Source: an uncultured Collinsella sp. (GTDB taxonomy: Bacteria; Actinomycetota; Coriobacteriia; Coriobacteriales; Coriobacteriaceae). From it: a stretch of 64,000 nucleotides of DNA. The translations under genes were made by a program, and so were the position numbers. The DNA lies in contig CATXKN010000001.1 of NCBI GenBank assembly GCA_958370785.1, positions 413,960 to 477,959 of the forward strand, read 5' to 3'. The notes below the pieces were generated by a model, which ran no database searches, had not been told where the DNA came from, and was given only the letters and a program-made list of their open reading frames with translations. This document shows positions 24,925 to 34,018 of the stretch, piece by piece. Numbering within the stretch: the first letter of the stretch is position 1; every line of letters starts with the position of its first letter.

Positions 24925-26532
24925 TTAGTGCCTAAAGTGGCGAGCGCCCGTAAACACCATTGCGATGCCATGCTCGTTGCAGGCCTGGATGCTCTCGTCG
25001 TCGCGCTTGGAGCCGCCGGGCTGAATGATGCAGGTCACACCATGCTCGGCAAGCACGTCGACGTTGTCGCGGAACGGGAAGAATGCGTCGCTTGCGCAGG
25101 CAAAGCCGCCCTTCTCCACGCCCTCGCGCTCGCAGAAGTCCTCGGCACGCTCGCAGGCCAGCAGCGCAGAGTCAACGCGGTTGGGCTGACCCGGACCCAT
25201 GCCAATGCCGGCCTTGCCCTTGGAGACCAGGATGGCGTTGGACTTAACGCCCTTGCAGACCTTCCAGGCAAACTCGAGCTCGGCCATCTCGGCGTCGGTG
25301 GGCTTGCGGTCGGTGGGGAACGTAAAGGTCGCGGGATCCTCGGTCACGTGGTCGACTTCCTGCACCAGCATGCCGCCGTCGACGGAGCGCAGCTCCACCT
25401 GGGCGCCGTGGTCCACGCCGCCGGTAGCCAGCACGCGCAGGTTGGGGCGCTTAGCCATGCGCTCGAGCGCCTCATCGGTGTAGCTCGGGGCGATGATGAC
25501 CTCGACGAACTGCTTGTTCTGATCGGCGAAGTGCTCAACCAGATCAAAGGGAACCTCGCGGTTGCAGGCGATGATGCCGCCGAAGGCGCTCTTGGGATCG
25601 CAGGCGAAGGCGCGGTCGTAGGCGGTCGTGATGTCCTCGGCAACGGCAGAACCGCAGGGATTCTGGTGCTTGAGGATCACGCAGGCCGGCTCGTCGAACT
25701 CGCGGACCAGGTTCCAGGCGGCGTCGGCATCCAGATAGTTGTTGTAGCTGAGCGGCTTGCCCTGGATCTGCTCGGAGCCCACGAGCGGGAACTGCGAGCT
25801 CGCGGTGTTCTCGCAGCCCTCGGCAAAGCGGTAGACCGTAGCCTTCTGCTGAGGATTCTCGCCATAGCGCAGGTCGTCGACCTTCTCCAGCGAGATCTCG
25901 AGCTTGGCAGAGGTGTCCGCCACGTCGCTTGCCTGGGCGGCAAGCCAACGGGAGATGGCCGTGTCGTAGGCGGCGGTGGTCTGGTAGACCTTCACCTGCA
26001 GGCGGCGACGGGTGGAAAGCGTGGTGCAGCCACCGGTCTCGCGCATCTCGGCCAGGACGGCATCATAGTCGGCCGGGTCGGAAATGACGGTAACGCTCGC
26101 GGCGTTCTTAGCGGCAGAGCGCAGCATGGAGGGGCCACCGATATCGATGTGCTCGATGGCATCCGCGAAGGTGACCTCGGGGTTGGCGACGGTCTTCTCG
26201 AACTCGTACAGGTTGACGACGACCAGGTCAATCAGCTTAATGCCGTGCTGAGCGGCCTCCTGCATGTGCTGCTCGGAATCGCGACGGGCAAGCAGTGCGC
26301 CGTGAACCTTGGGGTGCAGCGTCTTGACGCGGCCGTCCATCATCTCGGGATAGCCCGTGAACTCCTCGATGGGGGTTACGGGAACGCCCGCGTCCTCGAT
26401 GGCACGAGCCGTACCGCCCGTAGAGATGATCTCGACGCCAAAGTCGTCAACCAGCGTCCGTGCGAAATCGACGACGCCCGTCTTATCGGTAACCGAGATC
26501 AACGCGCGTGCGATCTTCACATCAGATCCCAT
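24925..26532 (-). CDS. purH: Bifunctional AICAR formyltransferase / IMP cyclohydrolase
   Basis: Catalyses the last two steps of de novo IMP synthesis. 535 aa, the usual length. The N-terminal cyclohydrolase (1-200) shows ALISVTDKTGVVDFARTL, STGGTARAIEDAGV and GYPEMMDGRVKTLHPKVHGA. The transformylase carries ILKHQNPCGSA (with the Lys-His pair needed for formyl transfer), DPKSAFGGIIACNR and near the end DAFFPFRDNVD and IIQPGGSKRD. RBS AGGAGG. Monocistronic; other purine genes are not in the window. The 276-base upstream region (26533-26808) shows no clear regulatory structure. Confidence 0.97.
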   Translation of the reverse strand: MGSDVKIARALISVTDKTGVVDFARTLVDDFGVEIISTGGTARAIEDAGVPVTPIEEFTGYPEMMDGRVKTLHPKVHGALLARRDSEQHMQEAAQHGIKLIDLVVVNLYEFEKTVANPEVTFADAIEHIDIGGPSMLRSAAKNAASVTVISDPADYDAVLAEMRETGGCTTLSTRRRLQVKVYQTTAAYDTAISRWLAAQASDVADTSAKLEISLEKVDDLRYGENPQQKATVYRFAEGCENTASSQFPLVGSEQIQGKPLSYNNYLDADAAWNLVREFDEPACVILKHQNPCGSAVAEDITTAYDRAFACDPKSAFGGIIACNREVPFDLVEHFADQNKQFVEVIIAPSYTDEALERMAKRPNLRVLATGGVDHGAQVELRSVDGGMLVQEVDHVTEDPATFTFPTDRKPTDAEMAELEFAWKVCKGVKSNAILVSKGKAGIGMGPGQPNRVDSALLACERAEDFCEREGVEKGGFACASDAFFPFRDNVDVLAEHGVTCIIQPGGSKRDDESIQACNEHGIAMVFTGARHFRH

Positions 26533-26808
26533 GCAGTCCTCCTGTCTGGTACGCCGCCGTGCTCTGTGAGTCGGTGATACGTCGATCTGCAGCGCTCGCG
26601 CAGCGGCATTGAAAATACTGATTCAATGTAGCGCATCGAGCGCGACGATGCACCCCGCAACGCACGGCTGTGCAGAAAAAGCTTCGAGCGGGGGTTGCAG
26701 GAGCGCCACTGGGCACGGTGAGTTCATGGAACACAGGGGCACCATAATTAGATGCCAATGGCGTGGTAGAACTGTGCTCGATATGCATCCGCAATAGAAA
26801 GAGGCACC

Positions 26809-27450
26809 ATGGTCTCGCGGGTTCTCTACCGACCGTTTGATACCGAAGATTTCGACGCCATCGCGCTGATCCTGCAGCAGCTTTGGCACAACAACTCGGA
26901 TAACGATGAGTACAACCGCCTCGAAGCCGCGTGCGATCTTGCCTACTGCCTTTCTTCCTCGACGTTTTCGCAGGTCGCAGTTATAGATGGCGAGGCGCGC
27001 GGCATTGCGCTTGCGCGTGCAGGACAGAGCTCCGGCACCGCCGTCAGGGAACATTGGATGGATACCGAACGCGCGTTGCTGTCGCAGATGCGCGAGCTGG
27101 AGCCCGAAGCTTGCGCCGAGTACCTCTCGTTTGTGCGCACAACCATCCGAACCAACAACCGCCTGCTCGAGAAAAGTCCACTGCCGCATGACAACGAGGT
27201 CACACTGCTTGCCGTGGATCGCGATGTCCACGGCCTGGGCGTTGGCACGGTTCTGCTCGACGCCGCTATCTCGCATCTGTCCTCGTGCGGGGCGACCAGC
27301 GCACACCTGTACACCGATTCCAACTGCTCGTGGAAGTTCTACGAGCTGCACGGCTTTAAGCGCACGGCCACGCACCGCGCCAACCGCGAGGAACGCCGCC
27401 ACGCCATGCCGCGCGAAAGCTTCCTCTACGAACTCGACCTAACCGTCTAG
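26809..27450 (+). CDS. GNAT-family N-acetyltransferase
   Basis: 213 aa. The C-terminal acetyl-CoA-binding region is typical: EVTLLAVDRDVHGLGVGTVL (the R/Q-x2-G-x-G/A motif appears as RDVHGLGVG), then LDAAISHLSSCGATSAHLYT and WKFYELHGFKRTATH. The N-terminal half begins VLYRPFDTEDFDAIALILQQ. RBS AGAGG. Divergent from purH. Substrate unknown. Confidence 0.88.
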   Translation: MVSRVLYRPFDTEDFDAIALILQQLWHNNSDNDEYNRLEAACDLAYCLSSSTFSQVAVIDGEARGIALARAGQSSGTAVREHWMDTERALLSQMRELEPEACAEYLSFVRTTIRTNNRLLEKSPLPHDNEVTLLAVDRDVHGLGVGTVLLDAAISHLSSCGATSAHLYTDSNCSWKFYELHGFKRTATHRANREERRHAMPRESFLYELDLTV

Positions 27451-27466
27451 GCTCAGCAGCCATACC

Positions 27467-27515
27467 TAGTCGTTGGGGACGTTCTTAAATGGCTAGTCGC
27501 TGGGGACGGTCTTCG
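27467..27515 (+). repeat. Tandem pair of the TAGTCRTTGGGGACGTTC repeat
   Basis: Copy 27467-27489 is nearly identical to 3361-3383. A diverged copy follows at 27494 (TAGTCGCTGGGGACGGTCTT). Directly downstream of the GNAT stop, before the convergent terminator. Confidence 0.6.
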
Positions 27516-27526
27516 TAGGTAGCGCA

Positions 27527-27575
27527 TAAAAAGGGGATGGGCTTTCCCCGACGGCTGTCGAGAAAAGCCCATCCC
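27527..27575 (-). terminator. Rho-independent terminator of the DUF2207 gene
   Basis: GGGATGGGCTTTTC pairs with the inverse arm around a GC-rich loop. On the minus strand the stem is followed by TTTTTATG. It lies 15 bases after the stop codon. Confidence 0.85.
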
Positions 27576-27589
27576 ATAGCTTACGACCG

Positions 27590-29533
27590 TTAGAACGTTC
27601 CGCCGCCGCCTCCGCCGACGCCACCACCGCCGCCGCCCGAGAAGCCGCCGCCTCCGCCGCCGCCCGAGCTATCGGAACTCGAAGCCAGCTCACGGATGCT
27701 CTCGTGATACACGCCGTCGAACGAATCCATCGGCGACTCGTTGCCGTAATGATGGTAGTACCACCAGTAGCAGGGGTAATTGTCGTAGAAACCGTCGGCC
27801 TCGCGCACCTCGGGAGGCACCGCCTCGGCAAGCTGACGCAGGACTTCCTTCGAAACGCCCAGCGCCACACCCATCACCAGCAGCTTGTTCCACAGCACCA
27901 AATCGCCCGGGACGGCTTCCTTTAGGCGCGTGAAGTCCTCGAGCCAATGCTTGAGCGCCTTGCAGCGGGCCGCTACCTCGGCACCTTCCGGCGTAAAGCG
28001 GCGGAAGGTAAGGCCCACGCCAATACCCACCAGCACAATCGGCACCGAGATAACCGCGGCGATAATGTTCGCCTGTGCGCCGTCGGTAAAGAAAATGGAT
28101 CCCATGGGAACAAAGGCGATCAGAATACCAAGAACCAGGCAAAACACCATTGCGACGATGCCGTCCGAGGCAACGTACTCGCTATCGGCCAGCTTGCCCT
28201 TAACGGTGTTCTGATAGTCCTCGAGCTTGTCGCCCACGGGCGTAGTGTGCTGTTTAACGTAGTGCTGCAGCTCGTCAAACGTGCGCGAACGGTCACCGTT
28301 TTCGTCGGGCTTAACGCCGGCAAAGAAAACCTTGAGCACCATGTGGTCAATGCCCTTGGCCGACTTCCAGCCCGCATCACTCACCGTCACGCGATATGTC
28401 TGCTCTTCTTTTTCACGCCCCAACAGACCCTTCTTGGCCTTGGTCACGGTCGCCTGCCCCAGCTTGATCACACGGTCGTCAGTAAGCTTCATGAGCGTGG
28501 CGATATATGCCTGATCGGGCACCTCGTTCCAGCTCATGAGGGCCGAAAGCACGGCGGGATGGTCGGCCGAAGGCACATCGCGGAAATATTCGTCCTGGAA
28601 AAGCGGCTTGGGCTTGCGGCGGCGCAGCTTGAGCACAACGATTGTGCCGGTAAAGGCCACCGCCGCGACAACACTTAGTACGGCAAGTACATTGGCAATC
28701 ATGCGAGCGTGAGCGCGGCGGGCGTTAGCTTCGTCGGCCCACGCCTTCTCTTCGTTCAGGATCGTTGACATGCGCTCCTCGCTCGAGGCGGAAAGCCATG
28801 GCACCCAGTCGCTGGGGAAGGCGATGCGCGCCTCGGCGAATTCGCCCTGATGCACGCAGGGAATGGTATAGGTGACCATGGGCTCGTCCTCATCGAGTGA
28901 CACGTCGCCCGTCAGCGGACCGTGGCCCCATGCGCGGAAGTTATCGCCCTTGACGGCCGCCGTCCCGGCAGCGGCATTTGCGAAGTACACTTCCATCTCG
29001 ACATCGTCGGAATCCGCGGACCAGCCGTCACCTACAAATTTCCAGTAGAGCTCAGCGGTATCGGCCCAGTTCATGACCGCACCGGTCATGGTGTAGCTCA
29101 CGTAATAGATCACGCTATCGCCGCTCTCGTGGGGGCTGAAAACCTTGATCTTTACGCCGCCGTCGGACTGCTCAACCGTATAGACGCCGCTGTCGCCTTT
29201 GTTTGCATAGTCGACCCTGTTAAACGCGGCATCGTCTTCCTCGACGCTCAGCACGTCGACACCCGCCGCGCCGCCCTGCTGGTTGGTGCCCGCATCGATC
29301 TCCCAAAACACGCCGTTGATGTCGTCATCGAAATCGAACTGGCGTCCCTCGACAACGGTCAACGAGCCATCGGCCTCGACCGTGGCGCCGATGTAGGTTT
29401 GGCTCATGGAGTAACCGTCGGCGTGCGCGGCGACAGGCAGCAGCAGCAACGCAAGCGCGACGAGCGCGCAGACAGAAGCAAATCGCGCGAATAGGCGGCG
29501 CTGCCGACAGGTCTTGGCAACGGGGGCGTTCAT
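27590..29533 (-). CDS. DUF2207 membrane protein with signal peptide and poly-glycine tail
   Basis: 647 aa from MNAPVAKTCRQRR, preceded by AAAGGATG. Signal peptide about 1-38 (LVALALLLLPVAAHA). The extracytoplasmic DUF2207 region (40-280) includes GRQFDFDDDINGVFWEID and DSVIYYVSYTMTGAVMNWAD. Membrane span 280-302, then a cytoplasmic part (LFQDEYFRDVPSADHPAVL) and two further spans about 470-525. The C-terminus ends in long Gly/Ser runs (GGGGGGGFSGG-type) typical of the family. Function unknown. The Gly-rich end probably lies in the cytoplasm. Monocistronic. Confidence 0.88.
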   Translation of the reverse strand: MNAPVAKTCRQRRLFARFASVCALVALALLLLPVAAHADGYSMSQTYIGATVEADGSLTVVEGRQFDFDDDINGVFWEIDAGTNQQGGAAGVDVLSVEEDDAAFNRVDYANKGDSGVYTVEQSDGGVKIKVFSPHESGDSVIYYVSYTMTGAVMNWADTAELYWKFVGDGWSADSDDVEMEVYFANAAAGTAAVKGDNFRAWGHGPLTGDVSLDEDEPMVTYTIPCVHQGEFAEARIAFPSDWVPWLSASSEERMSTILNEEKAWADEANARRAHARMIANVLAVLSVVAAVAFTGTIVVLKLRRRKPKPLFQDEYFRDVPSADHPAVLSALMSWNEVPDQAYIATLMKLTDDRVIKLGQATVTKAKKGLLGREKEEQTYRVTVSDAGWKSAKGIDHMVLKVFFAGVKPDENGDRSRTFDELQHYVKQHTTPVGDKLEDYQNTVKGKLADSEYVASDGIVAMVFCLVLGILIAFVPMGSIFFTDGAQANIIAAVISVPIVLVGIGVGLTFRRFTPEGAEVAARCKALKHWLEDFTRLKEAVPGDLVLWNKLLVMGVALGVSKEVLRQLAEAVPPEVREADGFYDNYPCYWWYYHHYGNESPMDSFDGVYHESIRELASSSDSSGGGGGGGFSGGGGGGVGGGGGGTF

Positions 29534-30042
29534 AGGCACATCCTTTGTCTGTGATACCAACAGCGCCATTGTCCCACGTTTACGGGCACACATGACGAAT
29601 ATCTAGGCGACCGGAGCGCCAAATGGGACAAAAGTCCCACCCGAGCCTGGCACTTAGGGACGTTCCTTATCTGCCGGCAGTTTGGGACACTCCTTGGCAT
29701 GGCCTGCACCAACGATAGATATCACTTCACAGCTCCGTCACAGGTGTAGCGGCTTTGTGTGGGCGCGGCATGCGCTGATTGAGCCGCCAGCCGAGGGGCA
29801 TAAAGCAGTTGAGCGAAAACGGTTTGCCCCTTTGCCGTTCGCTCGAGGATCATGTCCCCCTTTTCCGCGGAAACCCCGGCAGTTGCGAAGAGCTGCCGGG
29901 GTTTCTGTCGTTTGTGAGGCTGAGTCAGTGCGCGGCGATCGAGACGTTGAGCCGCAAACCCGCCGTGCGCAATGCGCAGCGCCGCCAACTTGCGAGCCAC
30001 GGCAACGCCTTCCCTACCGTGTCCCGCGCTATACTCGTCCGC
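29534..30042. other. 509-base intergenic region with candidate structured RNA at 29811-29905
   Basis: No gene supported. It holds a small TGGGAC-AAAA-GTCCCA hairpin (29624-29639), repeat-like text around 29651 (AGGGACGTTCCTTA), and two consecutive hairpins read on the plus strand: 29811-29845 (GAGCGAAAACGG with CCGTTCGCTC) and 29870-29905 (GAAACCCCGGCAG, perfect 13 bp). GGGGCA near 29796 could also pair with TGCCCC at 29825-29830. The second hairpin is followed by a weak T-rich stretch. It could be a small RNA or a leader for gluQ. Confidence 0.4.
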
Positions 30043-31053
30043 ATGGATATCAACGCACGCAACATAGCAGCGCCCGCCGCGGACGCGCCAACGACGACCT
30101 CCTCTCCCGCTCCCACGCCCGTCGTGGGTCGCTTTGCCCCGTCGCCCTCGGGCCGCATGCACCTGGGCAACGTGTTCAGCTGCCTGTGCGCGTGGCTTTC
30201 GGCCCGCAGCCAGGGCGGCAGCATCGTGTTACGCATTGAGGACCTGGACGATCGCTGCAAGCGCCCGGAACTTGCCGCTCAATTGATTGACGACCTGGCT
30301 TGGCTAGGGCTTGAGTGGGACGAAGGCCCCTACTACCAGCACGATCGCTTGGATCTGTACGAGAGCGCCCTGCGCCGGCTGCAAGACGCCGGCCTCACCT
30401 ACCCCTGCTTTTGCACGCGCGCCGAGCTCCACGCCGCAAGCGCGCCGCATGCCAGCGACGGCACGCCTATCTATCGCGGCGCCTGCCGAGGCTTTTCTGC
30501 CGAGGAGGTTGCCCGCCGCAGCGTTCTGCGCGCTCCGGCCACGCGCCTGCGCGTGCCCGCCGTCGACGACCTCGCAGACGATGTGGTCGAATTCGTGGAC
30601 CGCACGTATGGTGCCCAATGCGAAGCACTCGCCACCGAATGCGGCGACTTTTTGGTACGCCGCAGCGACGGCGTGTTTGCCTACCAGCTGGCCGTGGTGG
30701 TCGACGACGCCGCCATGGGCGTCACCGAGGTCGTGCGCGGATGCGACCTGCTGGGCTCCACGCCGCGCCAAATCTACCTGCAGCATCTGCTGGGACTTCC
30801 CACGCCGCACTATGCGCACATTCCGCTGCTCATGTCGCCGGATGGCCGCCGCCTTTCCAAACGCGATCGCGATCTGGACCTGGGCGAGCTCCGCGCCCGC
30901 TTTGGCACACCCGAGGCACTACTGGGCTGGCTCGCTGGGCAAACGGGCATCGCACCGGACACCACACCGCGCTCTGCCGAGCAGCTGGTCGAGCACTTTA
31001 CCTGGGACGTCATCCGCGCGCACCGGGAAAACATCACTGTAACGGTCGAGTAG
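30043..31053 (+). CDS. gluQ: Glutamyl-Q tRNA(Asp) synthetase
   Basis: Truncated glutamyl-tRNA synthetase paralogue that glutamylates the queuosine at position 34 of tRNA-Asp. 336 aa. The class I signature HLGN (40-43) in RFAPSPSGRMHLGN, RIEDLDDR, and a KMSKS-equivalent LSKRDRDLDLGEL are visible. A zinc motif typical of GluQ is complete: Cys122, Cys124, Tyr144 and Cys148 (CFCTR ... YRGAC). The anticodon-binding half of GltX is absent, as expected. The start is the ATG at 30043; a 25-residue Pro/Thr/Ala-rich lead precedes the catalytic fold. Confidence 0.92.
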   Translation: MDINARNIAAPAADAPTTTSSPAPTPVVGRFAPSPSGRMHLGNVFSCLCAWLSARSQGGSIVLRIEDLDDRCKRPELAAQLIDDLAWLGLEWDEGPYYQHDRLDLYESALRRLQDAGLTYPCFCTRAELHAASAPHASDGTPIYRGACRGFSAEEVARRSVLRAPATRLRVPAVDDLADDVVEFVDRTYGAQCEALATECGDFLVRRSDGVFAYQLAVVVDDAAMGVTEVVRGCDLLGSTPRQIYLQHLLGLPTPHYAHIPLLMSPDGRRLSKRDRDLDLGELRARFGTPEALLGWLAGQTGIAPDTTPRSAEQLVEHFTWDVIRAHRENITVTVE

Positions 31054-31068
31054 TCAGCCACCCCGCCC

Positions 31069-31794
31069 CTACGCAACATCCCAGGGCTGGAGTTCGTCGC
31101 CCAGACGAACGATGCAGTCGTAGAGCACGGTATGGCGCTCGGCAGGGTTGGCATCCCGATGAAAATGCCCGTAGTACCAGCGCTTGTAGTCCAAGCGGTC
31201 TTCCAGCTCATCGAAAAATGCCGTAAGCCGATCAACGGCGGGGCAATTCCAGCCAGGCCCCGGATAGAGCGTGGGCGAAAGCATACGCGTGGAGCAGGTG
31301 TGGGTGATCACGTAGTCGACCTTCCAACGTACGCTGTCGAGCTTTGTCCGCGCCTCCTCAAAGTTGCGCTCGTCCGGCAGCTCCTGCGGCCACCAGCTGG
31401 AATACGGAATGCGGTATTCCTTGTCTACGCTCGTGGCGCCGCCCATGGTAAAGACCGTTGAGCCGTCGAGCTCAAAAACCTCGCCGCGCGTCAGGCGCCG
31501 TATGGGAGAGGTATCCGATAGGCACTGCGTCAGCCCACCGTGCCACAACTCCATGGGGCGCTCCGCCCAGTGATCGAAACGCTCGTGGTTGCCGTCGACG
31601 AACAGCACGGTATAGGGGCGCGACTCCAGCCAAGCGATGTCGGCGCACTCCTCGGCAGAGAAATCCCACGGAAAGCCAAAGTCGCCCGCGACAATCAAAT
31701 AGTCGTCGCTCGTCATGCTATCCCCAAGCTCCCAATCGCGCAGCTTTTGCATGTCGAGGCTGCCGTGAATATCGCCCGTCACATAGACCGTCAT
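31069..31794 (-). CDS. Calcineurin-like metallophosphoesterase
   Basis: 241-aa cytosolic phosphoesterase. The five metal-binding motifs are readable: TGDIHGS, IVAGDFGFPW, FVDGNHERFD, VITHTCSTRM and YYGHFHRD. The start MTVYVTGDIHG is favoured because the fold begins there. Convergent with gluQ, only 15 bases between the stop codons. The substrate (phosphoprotein, nucleotide or cyclic nucleotide) is undetermined. Confidence 0.85.
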   Translation of the reverse strand: MTVYVTGDIHGSLDMQKLRDWELGDSMTSDDYLIVAGDFGFPWDFSAEECADIAWLESRPYTVLFVDGNHERFDHWAERPMELWHGGLTQCLSDTSPIRRLTRGEVFELDGSTVFTMGGATSVDKEYRIPYSSWWPQELPDERNFEEARTKLDSVRWKVDYVITHTCSTRMLSPTLYPGPGWNCPAVDRLTAFFDELEDRLDYKRWYYGHFHRDANPAERHTVLYDCIVRLGDELQPWDVA

Positions 31795-31879
31795 CGGATT
31801 ACCACTTCCCTGTAAGTCGCTAGCCCGCATTCTGCACGATCACTAAGCCAACCGTTCCGGCCTTTCCATCCTTTAGGGC

Positions 31880-32119
31880 TTACCCTTCGTTCTTCCATCC
31901 AAACGGGTCAAACACCCAAAAAATCAGGTCGAGCACGCCGCCGGTCATCATGGCGCCGGCAAGGGCCATGCAAACGTGCAGAGAACTGGCACTTCGGAGC
32001 GCGTCAAACGGTCCCAGAACTGCCAGCAGCGCGACCGCTGCGCCGGCAAGGCACAGCGCGAGGCACGGCCCGGCGTCCTTGACGCACTTCTTTGCGAGAT
32101 GCTTGGTGTTGTCGCTCAT
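31880..32119 (-). CDS. Small membrane protein, 79 aa
   Basis: Start MSDNTKHLAKKC with AAGGAG ten bases upstream. Two hydrophobic segments (about 18-35, LALCLAGAAVALLAVLG, and 46-68, CMALAGAMMTGGVLDLIFWV), joined by a short polar loop; it ends DPFGWKNEG. No known family recognised. Codes in the same strand as the phosphoesterase, 85 bases upstream. Confidence 0.65.
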   Translation of the reverse strand: MSDNTKHLAKKCVKDAGPCLALCLAGAAVALLAVLGPFDALRSASSLHVCMALAGAMMTGGVLDLIFWVFDPFGWKNEG

Positions 32120-32280
32120 CGATATCGAACTCCTTAGAGGACCGTTGTTTGGGTACATGCCGCCGCGGCAGAACAGGGCGGTAGAGTAAGTGCCACATGC
32201 CGTGCGGACATCAATGGAGAAACCGCCTGCTCGGCCAACGCTTGACGCCGACTTGTCACCGGCACCCCATCCCCCGCTAT

Positions 32281-32462
32281 CGAGGTCTAATACTTTTCCG
32301 CGAAGTGAACGTCTGTTTTTGGACCCCTGAAGCATCCGCATTTTTCGTCGGCAAAATCGCAGGATTCCAGTATCGAAACCGCAGGAAACGATGCCCTTAA
32401 AGAGTCGATGCTTCGGGGGTCCGATTTAGCTCGTTCACTTCTCGAAAAAGTATTAGACCTCG
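32281..32462. repeat. 180-bp palindromic element, copy 1
   Basis: The ends CGAGGTCTAATACTTTT and AAAAGTATTAGACCTCG are perfect inverses. Inside, GAAGTGAACG faces CGTTCACTTC, and GGACCCCTGAAGCATC faces GATGCTTCGGGGGTCC, so almost the whole element can fold as one hairpin with a roughly 40-base loop containing CGCAGGA motifs. Copy 2 is at 35312-35499. The outermost 15 bp differ completely between the copies yet each is self-complementary. No gene is present in the rest of 32120-32671. Confidence 0.75.
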
Positions 32463-32671
32463 CTGTTAGCTATCCAGAAGGACACCTCTCCCCACCGCCA
32501 CCCAAAAACTCATCCAACATTAATCTTGGCTCAAGAATCGCTTAATCTATAACCCACACTATAGAGTTCGACCAAGAGCGGGGCGGCGCCGCACAATGCA
32601 GACCACCGAACGCAACGCTCGCGCCCGGGCATATTGCCCGTCGTCGCGCCCATCGAACGAAAGGACAGGTC

Positions 32672-33214
32672 ATGGACGACCTCGAAAAAGTTGAAACCAT
32701 CCGCACCAAGTGCAACGTGAGCTACACCGATGCCAAGGCCGCGCTCGACGCCGCCGACGGCAACGTTCTGGATGCCATCATTTGGCTCGAGTCGCAGGGC
32801 AAGACCCAGAGCACGTCGGCGCACGCCGCCACCGAGTCCGAGCCGGTCGATGAGCCCTCGGCCGAGATGGTCGCCGCGCAAGCCGCCTACGAGAAGTCGA
32901 GCGAAAAGACCGACTTCTCCAAAAAGATGGACAGCGTGTGGGAGTACCTCAAGAAGCTCTTCCGCCTGAGTCTGGACACCAAGTTTATCGCCACGCGCCG
33001 CGACGCCATCATCCTCAACATTCCCATCCTGATTCCCATCGTCGCGCTGTTTGCCTGGGGCGCCACGATATGGCTGATGCTGCTTGGCCTGTTCTTTGGC
33101 ATGCGCTACCGCATCGACAGCGACGGCGACGTGCCCGGCAGCATCAACAACCTGATGGATCACGCCGCCGACGCCGCGAACGGCATCAAGCAAAATCTGA
33201 ACGACGACAAGTAA
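32672..33214 (+). CDS. DUF4342-type protein with N-terminal UBA-like domain
   Basis: 180 aa. Residues 1-45 (DLEKVETIRTKCNVSYTDAK, then ALDAADGNVLDAIIWLE) form the UBA/TS-N helical motif seen in NAC and EF-Ts. A charged linker follows. The DUF4342-like part (about 80-150) includes VWEYLKKLFRLSLDTKFIA and a hydrophobic segment LNIPILIPIVALFAWGAT, possibly two short membrane helices. Only 18 bases separate it from the following response regulator, so the three genes probably form an operon. Function unknown. Confidence 0.8.
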   Translation: MDDLEKVETIRTKCNVSYTDAKAALDAADGNVLDAIIWLESQGKTQSTSAHAATESEPVDEPSAEMVAAQAAYEKSSEKTDFSKKMDSVWEYLKKLFRLSLDTKFIATRRDAIILNIPILIPIVALFAWGATIWLMLLGLFFGMRYRIDSDGDVPGSINNLMDHAADAANGIKQNLNDDK

Positions 33215-33232
33215 TCGCAGACGGGGGCACGC

Positions 33233-34018
33233 ATGGCACGGATCTTGATCGTAGAGGACGAAGAGAAAATCGCCCGCTTTGTGACACTCGAGCTGGAGCA
33301 CGAGGGCTACCAAGTGGAACATGCCGCCGACGGCCGCACCGCCGTGGACCTGGCGCTGGAGCGCAACTACGATCTGATTCTGCTCGATGTGCTGTTGCCG
33401 CAGCTCAACGGCATGGAGGTGCTGCGGCGCGTCCGCAAGCACAAGGACGTGCCGGTAATCATGGTCACCGCTCGCGATGCCGTGATGGACAAGGTGGCCG
33501 GGCTCGACGCCGGTGCTGACGATTACCTGACCAAGCCGTTTGCGATTGAGGAGCTGTTCGCACGAATCCGCGTGGCGCTGAAGCGCTCGGAGGCCGTGCG
33601 GGCGGCTTCGGGCGTTGGCGGCGTCGGTGCCGGGGCGAACGTAGTGAGCGGCGCGGGCGCCGGTACCGTTGCGATGCCCCTGGCCGGCGGCTCGGCCCAG
33701 GCATCCGCCTCGCCTTCCCCCGCCGCGCTCACCGTGGGTTCGGTCGCACTCGATCCCGACCGCCGCGAAGTCACGGTCGGCGGCTCGCCCATCGTGCTGA
33801 CCGCCCGCGAGTTCGACGTCCTCGCCCTGCTTATGGCACATGCCGGCACCGTGCTCACGCGCGAGCGCATTGCGCACGAGGCGCTGGGCTACGACTACGT
33901 AGGCGACACCAACAACGTCGATGTGCACATCGCGCACCTACGCGCCAAGATCGAGGACGGCGGCAGTGCCCGCATCATCCAGACCGTGCGCGGGGTGGGC
34001 TATGTCTGCCGCGCGTAA
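33233..34018 (+). CDS. OmpR-family response regulator
   Basis: 261 aa. Receiver domain: LIVEDEEKIARFVTLELEHE, phospho-acceptor in LILLDVLLPQLNG, MVTARD and DYLTKPFAIEEL. An unusually long flexible linker of about 45 Gly/Ala/Val/Ser residues (around 122-165) separates it from the winged-helix domain (VTVGGSPIVLTAREFDVLAL ... DVHIAHLRAKIEDG). The partner kinase overlaps its 3' end. Regulon unknown. Confidence 0.92.
   Translation: MARILIVEDEEKIARFVTLELEHEGYQVEHAADGRTAVDLALERNYDLILLDVLLPQLNGMEVLRRVRKHKDVPVIMVTARDAVMDKVAGLDAGADDYLTKPFAIEELFARIRVALKRSEAVRAASGVGGVGAGANVVSGAGAGTVAMPLAGGSAQASASPSPAALTVGSVALDPDRREVTVGGSPIVLTAREFDVLALLMAHAGTVLTRERIAHEALGYDYVGDTNNVDVHIAHLRAKIEDGGSARIIQTVRGVGYVCRA

Noticed and set aside
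24103..26577. 824-codon plus-strand open frame antisense to purH
   Set aside because: purH on the minus strand is unmistakable; the antisense product is compositionally odd (His/Gly/Leu rich) with no motif.
26533..26808. Possible riboswitch upstream of purH
   Set aside because: I found no purine-aptamer core or terminator/antiterminator pair in the 276-base region.
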